NCBI GenBank assembly: GCA_030760725.1 | Contig: JASWHV010000013.1 | Span: 42,132,699-42,196,698 of the forward strand | Length of the DNA stretch: 64,000 nucleotides | Direction of reading: 5' to 3' | Source of the DNA: Neostapfia colusana | Taxonomy: Eukaryota > Streptophyta > Magnoliopsida > Poales > Poaceae | Shown here: positions 11,025-22,376 of the stretch, piece by piece | Layout of the letters: each line of letters starts with the position of its first letter | Position numbering within the stretch: position 1 is the first letter of the stretch | Program-made: the position numbers and the translations under genes | Notes under the pieces: model-generated | What the model saw: the letters and a program-made list of their open reading frames with translations, nothing else | Told to the model about the DNA's origin: nothing | Database searches by the model: none

Positions 11025-12347
11025 ATGGCCGGAAGAGGAAAGGGTCGTGGTGCCAACACCGCCAACAACAACGATGAGGCCGGCAACCCTCATCTTTCTG
11101 GAGGACAAGACAGGGGTGGTCACCGTGAAGGAGTTGATCCCATCCACCAAATGCTTGAAAATCAGGATCAGCTCATCCAGAGCCTAACTCAAGTGGTGGC
11201 CAACTTGCACCAAGCCCCACCTCCACAAGCTGCACCACGCCAACCAAGGTTGAGTGAGTTTCTAGGGACTCAACCTCCAAAGTTTGCTAGTGCTGCTGAA
11301 CCTTTGGAGGCAGATGACTGGCTAAAGGCCATTGAGAGCAAAATGAGTATCATACAATGCCAAGGGTATGAGAGGGTGCTGTTTGCCTCTCACCAACTGC
11401 ATGGACCTGCTGCTGATTGGTGGACCGCTTACGTGGCCGCCCATCATGACCCTGAGAACATCACTTGGGAAGAGTTCAAGCGCAGTTTCCGCAACCATTA
11501 CATACCAAGGGGTGAACTCAAAAACAAGAGAAAGGAGTTCTTGGGGCTGCAGCAAGGAAACATGACTGTGAGGGAATACCTCACTAAATTCACCCAACTA
11601 TCCCGTTATGCACCACGGGACATCGAGACTGATGAGCAGAAACTGGACTGCTTTGTGGAAGGACTTACAGCGGAAATGCAGTGTGCAATGTCCTCCAACG
11701 AGTATGAAAGTTTCCAAAAGATGGTGGACAGAGCATTTGTTGTGGAAAGGAAGCTGAAGGCCTTGGAAAATGAAAACAAGAGGAAGTCAGGATGGTCACA
11801 CGAAGCCTCGGGTAGCAACACACGCCCACGTCTGATGCAGCAACCCGCAGGGCAGACGAGCCGTGCTGCGGTACCCTACTCAGCACCCAGAGGGTACAAC
11901 CCGAACTTCAGGCCTCCGTCAGCACCAGCACAGCCACAACGTCAGCTTGTAAAGCAGCCTCGCCCCACATATCAACCTCGACCAGCAGTACAAGGACCCC
12001 CAAACCAACCCCAAGACAACAAAGGCCAGGCACCTAAGGTAGGGGTGCAATGCTTTAACTGTGTTGAAGTGGGGCACTACGCACATAAGTGCCCAAAGAA
12101 GAAGCCCGTGCAGCCGCAACAGCAGAATGTGATGCGAGGACGGGTGAACCACGTGACCATGGAGGAGGCGCAAGAGGCACCCGACGTGGTAGTTGGTAAG
12201 TTTCCTGCCAATTTATACATTGCAACCCTGCTGTTTGATTCTGGTGCTACCCACTCATTCATTGCCCAAGGGTTTGTTAAGAAGCATGATCTAGCGACAA
12301 CACAAATGAACCATATGCTAGCAGTAAGCTCTCCAGGGGAGAAATAA
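11025..12347 (+). pseudogene. gag: gag plus start of protease (family 2), ended by a frameshift
   Basis: The start at 11025 opens with the basic MAGRGKGRG. The Retrotrans_gag domain covers about residues 100-210 (DDWLKAIESKM, AADWWTAY, ITWEEFKRSFRNHY, LGLQQGNMTVREY), followed by a P/Q-rich linker, a CCHC zinc knuckle (C343 to C356, CFNCVEVGHYAHKC) and the aspartic protease active site at D405 (LLFDSGATHSF). The frame then meets TAA at 12345; the protease text resumes at 12359 in another frame, consistent with a one-base indel near 12335-12345. In the intact family 1 element gag and pol form one ORF, so this stop is a lesion and not a natural gag end. The product would package element RNA. Confidence 0.85.
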
Positions 12348-15300
12348 GGACAAGACAAGTGTGTCCCAAGGTGAATCTAGGCATTAATGGGGTGGTTTTT
12401 ACTACAAACCTCATAGTGATAGATTCACCAGGGATAGATATTATTTTGGGTATGGATTGGTTGACCAAACATAAAGGAATCATCCATTGTTCGACAAGAA
12501 CGGTGGAACTAACTCACCCTAGTGGCACAAGAGAAAAGTTCATAACTATACAAGAGCCTAGGAGGGACATTAAACTCAATCAAGTTGAGGTGGAAGTGGA
12601 GGAGATCAGGATCATCAGGGAATATCCAGATGTTTTTCCGGAGGAGTTGCCAGGTATGCCCCCGATCGTAAAGTGGAATTCGCAATTGAGCTAGTACCTG
12701 GAACAGCTCCGATATACAAGAGACCTTATCGGATGGACTCCAAACAGATGGAAGAACTCAAGGAACATTTAAGAGAATTGACATAAAAGGGTACATTCGT
12801 CCTAGTTCCTCACCATGGGGAGCTCCAGTGATATTTGAGCCCAAGAAGGACGGGACCCAAAGGCTATGCGTGGACTACCGTGCGTTGAATGAGGTAACCA
12901 TCAAGAACATGTACCCATTACCCCACATTGAAGACTTGTTTGATCAGTTGAGGGGAGCTTGTGTGTTCTCGAAAATTGATCTCAGGTCGGGATACCACCA
13001 ACTTAAGATAAGGCAAACTGATATTCCAAAGACAGCTTTCGTATCTCGGTACGGACTGTATGAATACACAGTCATGCCTTTCGGGCTAACTAATGCCCCG
13101 GCATACTTCATGTATCTCATGAACAAGGTATTCATGGAATATCTGGACAAATTTGTGGTGGTTTTCATAGATGACATTCTCGTCTTCTCCAAAGATGAAG
13201 AAGAACATGAGAAACATCTAAGGTTGGTGTTGCAAAAGCTGAGAGAATACCAACTATATGTCAAGTTGAGCAAGTGCGAGTTTTGGCTAAAGAGAGTTCC
13301 CTTCTTAGGACATATAATCTCAGAGGGAGGAATCTTCGTAGATCCCGCCAAGATCGAGGATGTACAGAAGTGGAAGACCCCTGAGAATGTCGGGGAAGTT
13401 CGAAGCTTCCTAGGATTGGCTGGATACTATCGACGGTTTATCGAGGGTTTCTCCAAGATTTCGAGACCCCTCACAAAATTGTTGGAGAAGGGAATCACAT
13501 TCACATGGACACCGCAGTGCGAGACGAGTTTTCAGAAACTGAAGAAAAGATTGACAACAGCCCAAGTTCTAGTTATGCCAGATATGCAGAAGAACTTTTC
13601 GGTGTACTGCGATGCCTCTGGAAACGAGTTGGGATGTGTTCTCATGCAAGAAGGGCATGTCGTGTCTTATGCATCCCGGCAGCTCCGGAGACACGATAAG
13701 AACTATCCTACACATGATCTAGAACTAGCCGCAGTGGTACACGCGTTGAAGATTTGGCGACACTACTTGATGGGAAGAGGACAGAGATATATACGGATCA
13801 TAAGAGCTTAAAGTATATTTTCACACAGCCAGATCTCAACCTCAGACAAAGGAGATGGTTAGAGCTAATTAACGACTTTGATGTGGGCATCAACTATCAT
13901 CCTGGGAAAGCGAACGTCGTGGCGGATGCTCTAAGCCAGAAAGTGCAGGTCAATAGGTTGAGCTTGAAGGACATGCCTACACAATTGAAGGAAGAGGTTA
14001 TAAAACTCAATATATATATGGTGAATAGTGGTGAGGCCATCGCCATGGAAGTGGACTCCACATTAGAGGAAGACATCCGCAATGGTCAGAAGAATGACGA
14101 GAAGATACAAGAGATTAGAGAACTCATCAAGGAAAATAAAGCCCCTGGGTTCAGAGAGGATGAACAAGGTACGGTGTGGCACGGGAAAAGAATCTGTGTG
14201 CCTGAAGTGAAGGAGATCTGTGAATTGATTTTGAAGGAAGCTCATGATTCCGACTATTCCATTCATCCTGGGAGTACGAAGATGTATCATGACCTCAAGA
14301 GCAGATATTGGTGGTATGGCATGAAGCGAGATGTCGCGGAACATGTTGCCCTATGTGACACATGTCAGTTGGTGAAAGCAGAACATCAAGGACCCACGGG
14401 ATTATTGCAACCACTCAAAGTGCCTGAATGGAAATGGGAAGAAATCGGTATGGATTTCATAGTGGGACTACCTAGGACCCAATCAGGATATGATTTGATA
14501 TGGGTCATCATCGACAGGCTAACCAAGGTAGCTCAATTCATCCCCATGAAAGAAAGCTACAGCGGATCCAAATTGGCAGAATCGTACATGTCAAGGATCG
14601 TGTGTTTCCATGGAGTGCCAAAGAAGATAGTGTCAGATCGAGGGACGCAGTTCACCTCAAGGTTGTAGCAGAAATTGCATGAAACCATGGGAACTCATCT
14701 GAATTTTAGTTCTGCCTATCATCCCCAGACTGACGGACAGACGGAAAGAACCAATCAGATCCTTGAGGATATGCTGAGAGCGTGTGCGCTCAAGAACAAT
14801 AGGAGATGGGATAAGAACTTACCGTATGCGGAGTTCTCCTATAACAACAGCTATTAGGCTAGTATGAAGATGTCACCATTTGAGTCGTTGTATGGGAGAA
14901 AGTGCATAACTCCACTATTTTGGAACCAAACCGGGGAAAGTAAAGTGTTTGGACCCGAGGTACTACTACAAGAAGCCGAGGCGAAAGTGAGGGAAAATCG
15001 CAACAACCTGAGGATAACACAGACCCAACAAAAGAGTTGTGCCGATGTACGGAGAAGAGAGCTTATTTTCAATGTGGGAGACTATGTTTATCTCAAGGTG
15101 TCCCTTATCCGAGGACTTCATCGGTTCAAGGTGAAAGGGAAGTTATAACCTCGATATATCGGACCCGTTCAGGTTCTGGAGAGGAAAGGCGAAGTGGCAT
15201 ATCAACTAGAACTACCGGCTCGCCTATCAGATGTGCATGATGTATTCCATGTGTCACAGCTCAAGAAATGTCTAAGGACGCCTGAAGAGATGTTACCCAT

Positions 15301-15493
15301 GAATGAGGTTGACGTACGAGAGGATCTGTCTTATGCCGAGCAACCGGTCAAGATTTTGGAGACAATGGAACGCCTCACAAGAAATAAAAGAATCCGGATG
15401 TGCAAGGTGCAGTGGAAGCATCACTCGGAAGAGGAAGCCACATGGGAGCGAGAAGACGAGCTTAAGGCACAGTTTCCGGAATTGTTTTTCTAG
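12348..15493 (+). pseudogene. pol: Degenerate pol: protease end, RT, RNase H, integrase, chromodomain-like end (family 2)
   Basis: Protease remainder and RT linker lie at 12359-12660 (DIILGMDWL, YPDVFPEELPG). RT lies at about 12790-13400 with the catalytic FIDD at 13164-13175. RNase H begins near 13600 (VYCDASGNELGCVL) and continues after a frameshift at about 13790 (IYTDHKSLKYIF). Integrase has a HHCC finger (around 14240-14365) and D, D and E residues (VGLP block near 14455, SDRGTQF near 14638, GQTERTNQ near 14745). The tail has HDVFHVSQLKK and a chromodomain-like VQWKHHSEEEATWE. Lesions: frameshifts near 12345, 12660, 12784 and 13790, and stops at 14666 (TAG), 14855 (TAG) and 15146 (TAA). 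The catalytic residues survive but the protein cannot be made in full. Confidence 0.9.
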
Positions 15494-15520
15494 AACCACC
15501 AATCTCGAGGACGAGATTTC

Positions 15521-15538
15521 TTTTAAGGGGGGTAGAGC
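15521..15538 (+). other. Polypurine tract (family 2)
   Basis: TTTTAAGGGGGGTAGAGC lies directly before the 3' LTR start (TGAACACC) and would prime plus-strand DNA synthesis. Confidence 0.8.
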
Positions 15539-15927
15539 TGAACACCCCAAAATATGTTAAGAGTGGAATTTAAAAATTTTTGGATGTATTGCATGTGGTG
15601 CAGAAATTCAAATTCAAAATGGAATTCAAATTCAAATCAAAACAGAAAAGAAAAGGAAAAAGAAAAAGAAAACCCAACAGGCCAGTGGGCCGAAACCTAC
15701 CAGCCGGCCCACCATTTCCCCGCGCCAACCCACAGCCGCGCACCCCTCTCTCCCTCTCACTGACACGCGCGGGCCCGCGTGTCATCCCTCACCTCCCGCT
15801 CGCTCCAACCACCCGGACTCCTTCGCGCGCCCGATCGCAACTAACCCCGTAAACCCGCGTCCCCCAGCCGAATTCTTGTCCCGGACGACTCCAGCTCGAT
15901 CCCAACAGACCGCTGCCCTCCCTCGTC

Positions 15928-15935
15928 TATATAAA
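15928..15935 (+). promoter_or_regulatory. TATA box of family 2 LTR
   Basis: TATATAAA within GC-rich sequence, about 390 bp into the LTR. The solo LTR has CATAAATA at the same place (18241). Confidence 0.6.
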
Positions 15936-17845
15936 CGCCGGCATTGCCCTGTTTCCCCCCCCTCGATCGGCTGTTTTTCCTCCCGGTGAGAACCAGAGCT
16001 TCTCCAACAGTTTTCCTTCGATCCTAGATCGGATTTCCAGATCTAACGCGCTGATCATGTTCCACCGTCTCCGGGGAATCTCGCAGGTGAAGGAAATCCG
16101 GTGTTTTGCGCTCTAGACACAGCTCTGACGAGCACCGCCGCGTTTTCACCTCGGACCTCGCCGCCGACCGCCTTCCAGGGCCTCCGGGCTCAAGAAAAAC
16201 CCCGAGGTGAGATCCCCGACCTCCCCTCTACCGATCTATGCCATGAAATCCTAGTTTTAGGAGGTATAGACGAAGATCTGAAGTTCTCCGGCGAGATCAC
16301 CGCCTCCCGCCGCCGCGCGCCGCCGGGCAGCGCCGCCCGCGCACGGCCAGGGCGACGTGGCCCCCTGAGGCCCGTCCATTTTAAATCGTGCGGTTCCTAT
16401 TAGATCTAACCCGTACCGCTTCGCGTTATAATCTCAGCCGTCTGTTTTAAATCGGATGGTCCACGTCGGCCCCACATTATAAAGGCCGAGATTCTTACGC
16501 GCTACCCCCTGGGGATCTCGGAAAACACGAGCTAGCCCCGGAAACTTCTGATCTAGCCCCTGGAACTTTAGAAATTCATGTAAATTCATTTAAAAATCAG
16601 TTTTAGCCCTTGGACTTAATAAAAATTAGGAAAAACCCTCTGTTATGTGTAGTTAGACCCCTGGAAATTTATGAAATAATAAATTAAACCCTGTAGTAGG
16701 GTGGATTTACCTTTTGACCCTATATGATATTAAATTCAGAAATTTGAATATGTGATTAGGATTTAAATTTAAAAGGTAAGGCAAACACATTGTAAATCCA
16801 AATTTAAACTCTCCTAGCACTTGGAAAACTTTAGAATGAGTTAAAAATAGATTTTAAGCTGAAATGAAACTGTCTAATTGATTGTTCACATTTATTAGTT
16901 ATAGGGACATATTTGTAGGTTAGGAAATAATTCTGAAAATTTGTAAAATAAATTTAAATTAGTTCACATCAGAGGAGAAGTTCAAAAATATATTATTTAA
17001 TATTTTAGATCAGAACCTATTCTGTTTAGATGATATGCCCTACTATTTAATATTAAAACTCACTTTTAGGCATAGAAAGTAAATCTGAAAAATATAGGAA
17101 AATGGGTATGCATAATTAGAAAATGATATATGAAGTCTCTAACTCCAAAAAACTTCATTTTAGGATTCGGTAGAAGATCTGAAAACCTATTTGGAGTAGG
17201 AAATTACCTTTCATGCAAACTTGGTAGCTAAGAAGTGTATTAATTGAATATAAGGAATTTGTTCAAATTGGAAATTCATATATAGTGTGCAAACAGAAAT
17301 CTGAATACAAAAGTTAGAAATCATATACATATGTTTAAAAGTGCATGTAGGCTAAAAATCAACACATCTAGAGTAACCACAAAATGTGAATGACTATCAT
17401 ATGTATGTATGTGTGGGCTGTGTGAAGTGAAAGTGTGAACTATGTCTTATGTATTGTTGTTTTCTTTTGCTATGTGTATTGGCATGAGTAGAACCTGCCC
17501 CAGAGCAAGTTCTCCCCTTCCAAGACCAAGACTTTCCATTCCCAGAGCAGCAGAAAGAAGACAAGTGTCCTTCCCCACTTTGATCCTATACTAGGATGTG
17601 TAGATAGAATTATTTGCATTGTCAATTGAAATATGAAACCCATGCTAGGAAGTTTCCCTAGAATTGCATTATCTTGTTTTCTTGTAGCTTGGGTTGGGAT
17701 TAATTTTATCATGTCATTTATTATCATGCTTATGCTTAGCCATGCTTAGAATGGAAAAATTGGGATATGAGGTCATCAATTTATTTCCCTTACTCTTGAA
17801 TGAGATATTATGAGTTATGTAGAGGTAGGGATCGAGGCAAGTTGG

Positions 17846-17850
17846 ATGAT
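17846..17850. other. Target-site duplication ATGAT, left copy
   Basis: ATGAT at 17846-17850 is repeated at 21262-21266, exactly flanking the solo LTR. Confidence 0.9.
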
Positions 17851-20800
17851 TGTAACTCCCCAAAACCTGTTAAGAGGGGAATTTAAAATTTTTTGGATGT
17901 ATTGCATGTGGTGCAGAAATTCAAATTCAAATTGGAATTCAAATTCAACTCAAAACTGAAAAGAAAAAGAAAAAGAAAAAAACAAAACCCCCCGGCCAGT
18001 GGGCCGAAACCCACCAGCCGGCCCACCCACCCCGCGCCAGCCCGCAGCCGCGCGCCCCCCCTCTCCCTCTCACTGACACGCGGGGCCTGCCTGTCATCGC
18101 CGACCTCCCGCTCGCGCCAACCGCCGGACTCTTCCGCGCGTGCGCGATTGAAACTAACCCGGAAATCCGCGTCCCTCAGCCGACTCCCGGTCCCAGACGA
18201 CTCAAACTCGATCTAAACAAACCCGCCGCCCTCCTTCGTCCATAAATATGCCGGCATCGCCCCGTTTTTTCCCCACGATCGGCTGCTTTTCATCCCGGTG
18301 AGAACCTGAGCTTCTCCGGCCATTTTCTCTCGATCTTCGCTCGGGATTTCTGATCTAACGCGCCGAGCTTGTTCCACCGCCTCCGGGGAATCACGCCGGT
18401 GCAGAAAACTCGGTAGATTGCGCCCTAGACACAGCTTCGACAAGCATCGCCGCTGTTCCATCTCGGACCTCGTCGCCGACCGCCTTCCAAGACCTCCGAG
18501 CTCAAGAAAAACCCCGAGGTGAGATCCCCGACCTCCCCTCTACCGATCTATGCCATGAAATCCCAGTTTTAGGAAGAATAGACGAAGATCCGAAGTTTTC
18601 CGGCGAGATCGCCGCCGCGCGCCGCCGGGCAGCGCCGCCCGCGCTCGGTCAGAGCGACGTGGCCGCTTATGCGCCGTCTATTTTAAATCGCACGGCGGAG
18701 TTAAAACTCGCGCGTACCGGTTCGGCGATCTAATCTGAGCCGTCTGTTTAAAATCGGACGGTCCACATCAACCCCGCATTATAAAGGTCGGGATTCTTAC
18801 GCGTTACCCCCTGGGGATCTCGGAAAACACGAGCTAGCCCCAGAAACTTCTGATCTGGCCCCTGGAACTTCAGAAATTCATGTAAATTCATTTAAAAATC
18901 AGTTTTAGCCCCTGGACTTAATAAAAATTAGGAAAACCCCTCTGTTATGTGTAGTTATATCCCTGGAAATTTGTGAAATAACATAATAGACCCTGTAGTT
19001 GGGTGAGTTTACCTTTTTAACCCTATATGATATTAAATTTAGGAATTTGATTATGTGATTATGATTTAAAATTTAAAAGGTGAGACAAACACATTGTAAA
19101 TTCAAATTTAAACTCTCCTAGCACTTGGAAAACTTTAGAATGAGTTAAAAGTAGATTTTAAGCTGAAATGAATCTTTCTAATTGATTGTTCACATTTATT
19201 AGTTGTCGGGACACATTTTTAGGTTAGAAATAATTCTGAAAATTGGTAAAATAAATTTAAATTAGTTCACATCAGAGGAGAAGTTCCAAAATATATTATT
19301 TAACATTTTAGATCAGAACCTATCCTGTTTATATGATATGCCCTACTATTTAATATTAAAATTTACTTTTAGCCATGGAAAATAAATCTGGAAAATATAG
19401 GAAAATAGGTGTGCATGACTAGAAAATGATAAATAAAGTCTCCCAATCCAAAGACTTCAGTTTAGGATTGGTAGGAGATCTGAAAACCCATTTGGAGTAG
19501 GAAATTACCTTCCATGCAAACTTGGTAGTTAAGAAGTATATTAATTAAATATAAAGGATTTGTTCAAATTGAAAATTCATATATAGTGTGCAAACAGAAA
19601 TCTGAAATACAAAAGTTAGAAATCATATACATATGTTTAAAAGTGCATGAAGGCTAAAAATCAACACATCTAGAGTAACCACAACACTTAGAAATGTGAA
19701 TGACTATCAAATGTATGTATGTGTGAAGTGAAAGTGTGAACTATGTCTTATGGATTGTTGTTGTCTTTGCTATGTGTGTTGACATGAGTAGAACCTGCCC
19801 CAGAGCAAGTTCTTCCCTTCCAAGATCAGGACTATCCATTTCCAGAGCAGAAAGAAGAAGGCAAGTGTCCTTGACCACTTTGATCCTATGCTAGGATGTG
19901 TAGATAGAATTATTTGCATTGTCAATTGAAATATGAAACCCCTGCTAGGAAGTTTCCCTAGAATTGCATTATCTTGTTTCCTTGTAGCTTGGGTTGGGAT
20001 TTGTTTCATTTTGTCATTCATTCATATTACTTATGCTTAGCCATGCTTAGAATGGGATAATTGGGATATGAGATCATCAATTTATTTACCTTACTCTTGA
20101 ATGAGATATTATGAGTTTTGTAGAGGTAGGGATTGAGGCAAGATGGATGATTTGGTTGGTGCTGGGTGCACGAGACTTGGGTTAGTGTTTAGTACTTGCC
20201 TGGATCCTAAGGACCGGTTCATGGAGCATGTAACCTGGCTTTACCGTGCCAACCACATGCTGAGATGGGGCAGCTTGGCCAATTAATTAGGTGTATCCCC
20301 GGCGTAGTATGGGTGTGTTGGATGGTGCGGGGAGTAGGTGTCAGCTGGACTACCATATGAACCGCAAGGCTCAAGAGGGGGCCACTACAGCGGGGTTGGA
20401 GCCTCTTGTATGCTGTTAGGGGTGAAACCTCAGTGGGCCCATGCTCGTCGGGAATCCCTTTGTAAAGGCTTCGTAGTGATCTCCTGGCTACACACCTGGG
20501 AAGTGTGAATGTGGTTCATAGCCACTGGCATAATGGAGGTTCTTTTAGTCCACCCAGCAACGGGGGATGAAACCACTACATGTGGGTACAGTGGTACAAA
20601 CTCTGCAGAGTCAAAACTGTCATGACAGCCGTGCTCACGGTCAAGAGCTGCTTGGACTTATTCATGATTAGAGGATGATGAATTTGGAAGTTGAGGATGT
20701 TAAGCGGGGAGCTTGACATTGGAAATGATGTTATGGTTATTTGATTATGATGATGGGTTGGGAGATTGGGACCATTTCACCAATGTAGTAATGTAGGTGC

Positions 20801-21261
20801 TTAATAAGCTAAGGTGGTAGGTATTAATTGCGTAGTGCTTTAACCATGAGTTCAACCTCTCCTTGCTCTAGCTATGCATGACATAACTTTCCCACACTTG
20901 CTGAGTACCAACGGTACTCAAACTTGCATATGTGTTGGTTTAAATTGCTGCTCATGTCAAGGGGATGAGGTGGTGTTTAATGACCAAGACTTCGGACCCA
21001 AAGAAGGATTCTAGGTTCATGGAGTCCCCCGGGCAACGCCTGTGACGGAGCCCACAAGAATAATATTCCGCTGCTATTTTATTTATATGTTATGAACTTA
21101 TTATTGTCCAACGAGACATGTGCTATGTAAGACTTATTTATATTCGATACCTGGCTTGTAATAAATGATGCTTCACTATTTGTCATCACATGTATGAGAA
21201 AATGATCCTGGCATACATGTGATATTCACTCGGTTGTTCTCCGGAGAAACCGGGTGTGACA
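17851..21261 (+). repeat. Family 2 solo LTR (3411 bp)
   Basis: Begins TGTAACTCCC and ends GGGTGTGACA with ATGAT on both sides. There is no PBS, internal region or polypurine tract, so it is the footprint of a complete element reduced by LTR-LTR recombination. It carries all LTR landmarks: TATA-like CATAAATA (18241), donor-like CCGAG|GTGAGA at 18518/18519, exon alpha 19792-19860 and exon beta 20956-21014. It is clearly more diverged from the surrounding LTR than that LTR is from its own partner. Confidence 0.95.
19792..21014 (+). other. Candidate mini-gene in family 2 solo LTR
   Basis: Exon alpha 19792-19860 is open and ends AAGAAG|GCAAGT, a textbook GC-AG intron donor. The exon beta text 20956-21014 is open to TAG, but its acceptor has changed from CAG to CAT. 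Compared with the 5' LTR copy, alpha has about four silent changes (CTC/CTT, GAC/GAT, CAA/CAG, TTC/TTT) against fewer replacements, and beta has silent TTC/TTT and GAT/GAC. This points to past selection on the protein in exactly this frame. Confidence 0.45.
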
Positions 21262-21266
21262 ATGAT
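21262..21266. other. Target-site duplication ATGAT, right copy
   Basis: Matches 17846-17850. Confidence 0.9.
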
Positions 21267-22376
21267 TTGGTTGGTGCTCGGTGCACGAGACTCGGGTTTG
21301 TGTTTAGTACTTGCCTGGATCCTAAGGACCAGTTCATGGAGCATGTAACCTGGCTTTACCGTGCCAACCACATGCTGAGATGGGGCAGCTTGGCCAATTA
21401 ATTAGGTGTATCCCCGGCGTAGTATGGGTGTGTTGGATGGTGCAGGGAATAGGTGTCAGCTGGACTACCATATGAACCGCAAGGCTCAAGAGGGGGCCAC
21501 TGCAGCGTGGTTGGAGCCTCTTGTATGCTGTTAGGGGTGAAACCTCAGTGGGCCCACGCTCGTCGGGAATCCCTTTGTAAAGGCTTCGTAGTGATCTACT
21601 GGCTACACATCTTGGAAGTTTGAATGTGGTTCATGGCCACTGGCATAATGGAGGTTCTTTTAGTCCACCCGGCAACGGGGGATGAAATCACTACATGTGG
21701 GTACAGTGGTACAAACTCTGCAGAGTCAAAACTGTCATGACAGCTGTCCTCACGGTCAAGAGCGGCTTAGACTTATTCATGATTAGAAGATGATGACTTT
21801 GGAAGTTGAGGATGTTAAGCGTGGAGCTTAACATTGGAAATGATGTTATGGTTATTTGATTATGATGATGGGTTGGGAGATTGGGACCATTTCACCTGTG
21901 TAGTAATGTAGGTGCTTAATAAGCTAAGGTGGTAGGTAATAATTGCGTAGTGACTTAACCATGAGTTCAACCTCTCCTTGCTCTAGCCATGCATGACATA
22001 ACTTTCCCACACTTGCTGAGTACCCACGGTACTCAAACTTGCATATTTGTTGGTTTAAATTGCTGCTCAGGTCAAGGGGATGATGTGGTGTTTAATGATC
22101 AAGACGTCGGACCCGTAGAAGGATTCTAGGTTAATGGAGTCCCCTGGGCAACGCCTGTGACGGAGCCCACAAGAATAATATTCCGCTGCTATTTTATTTA
22201 CATGTTATGAACTTATTATCGTCCATCGAGATGTATGCTTTGTAAGACATATTTATATTCGGCACCTGGCTTGTAATAAATGATGCTTCACTCTTTGTTA
22301 TCACATGTATGAGAAAATGATCCTGGCATACATGTGATATTCACTCGGTTGTTCTTCGGAGAAACCTGGTGTGACA
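21267..22376 (+). repeat. 3' LTR of family 2 element, right part
   Basis: Continues the LTR from 17850 (TTGGTTGGTGC...) and ends GGTGTGACA at 22376. It includes exon beta (22071-22129) and the ACATGTGAT inverted repeat. Confidence 0.92.

Larger units (their letters stand above)
15539..17850 (+). repeat. 3' LTR of family 2 element, left part
   Basis: Starts TGAACACCCC after the polypurine tract. A TATA box (TATATAAA, 15928-15935) is followed by a GC-rich segment ending in the donor-like CCCGAG|GTGAGA at 16206/16207, then AT-rich intron-like sequence and exon alpha (17492-17560). It is interrupted at 17850 by the solo LTR and continues at 21267. The site equivalent to the family 1 insertion point is at 17018. 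Confidence 0.92.
17492..22129 (+). other. Candidate mini-gene in family 2 3' LTR, split by solo LTR
   Basis: Exon alpha is 17492-17560 and exon beta 22071-22129, with the solo LTR 17851-21261 inserted in the presumed intron. Alpha stays open and matches the 5' LTR copy closely. The GC donor is AC, as in the 5' LTR copy, and beta has two replacement changes (F to V and E to V in the DQDFGPEE part), so this copy appears to be decaying. Confidence 0.35.
7773..22376 (+). mobile_element. Family 2 Ty3/gypsy chromovirus, degenerate, 5' end lost to insertion
   Basis: Remaining parts in order: the 3' portion of the 5' LTR (7773-9716), PBS (9721), broken ORF0, gag, broken pol, polypurine tract (15521) and a 3' LTR (15539-17850 plus 21267-22376) that is split by a solo LTR. 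The start of the 5' LTR lies beyond the window because the minus-strand family 1 element inserted into it. The two LTR parts differ by roughly 2 % over about 840 bp compared by eye, far more than the family 1 LTR pair. At least two frameshifts and several stops in pol show it is no longer autonomous. Its 3' end (22376) abuts an older family 1-like LTR, the sequence into which it inserted (flank GCGAT). Confidence 0.9.

Noticed and set aside
12335..12365. Possible programmed frameshift between gag and pol in family 2
   Set aside because: The break is inside the protease and other frameshifts and stops follow in pol; the intact family 1 element has gag and pol in one frame.
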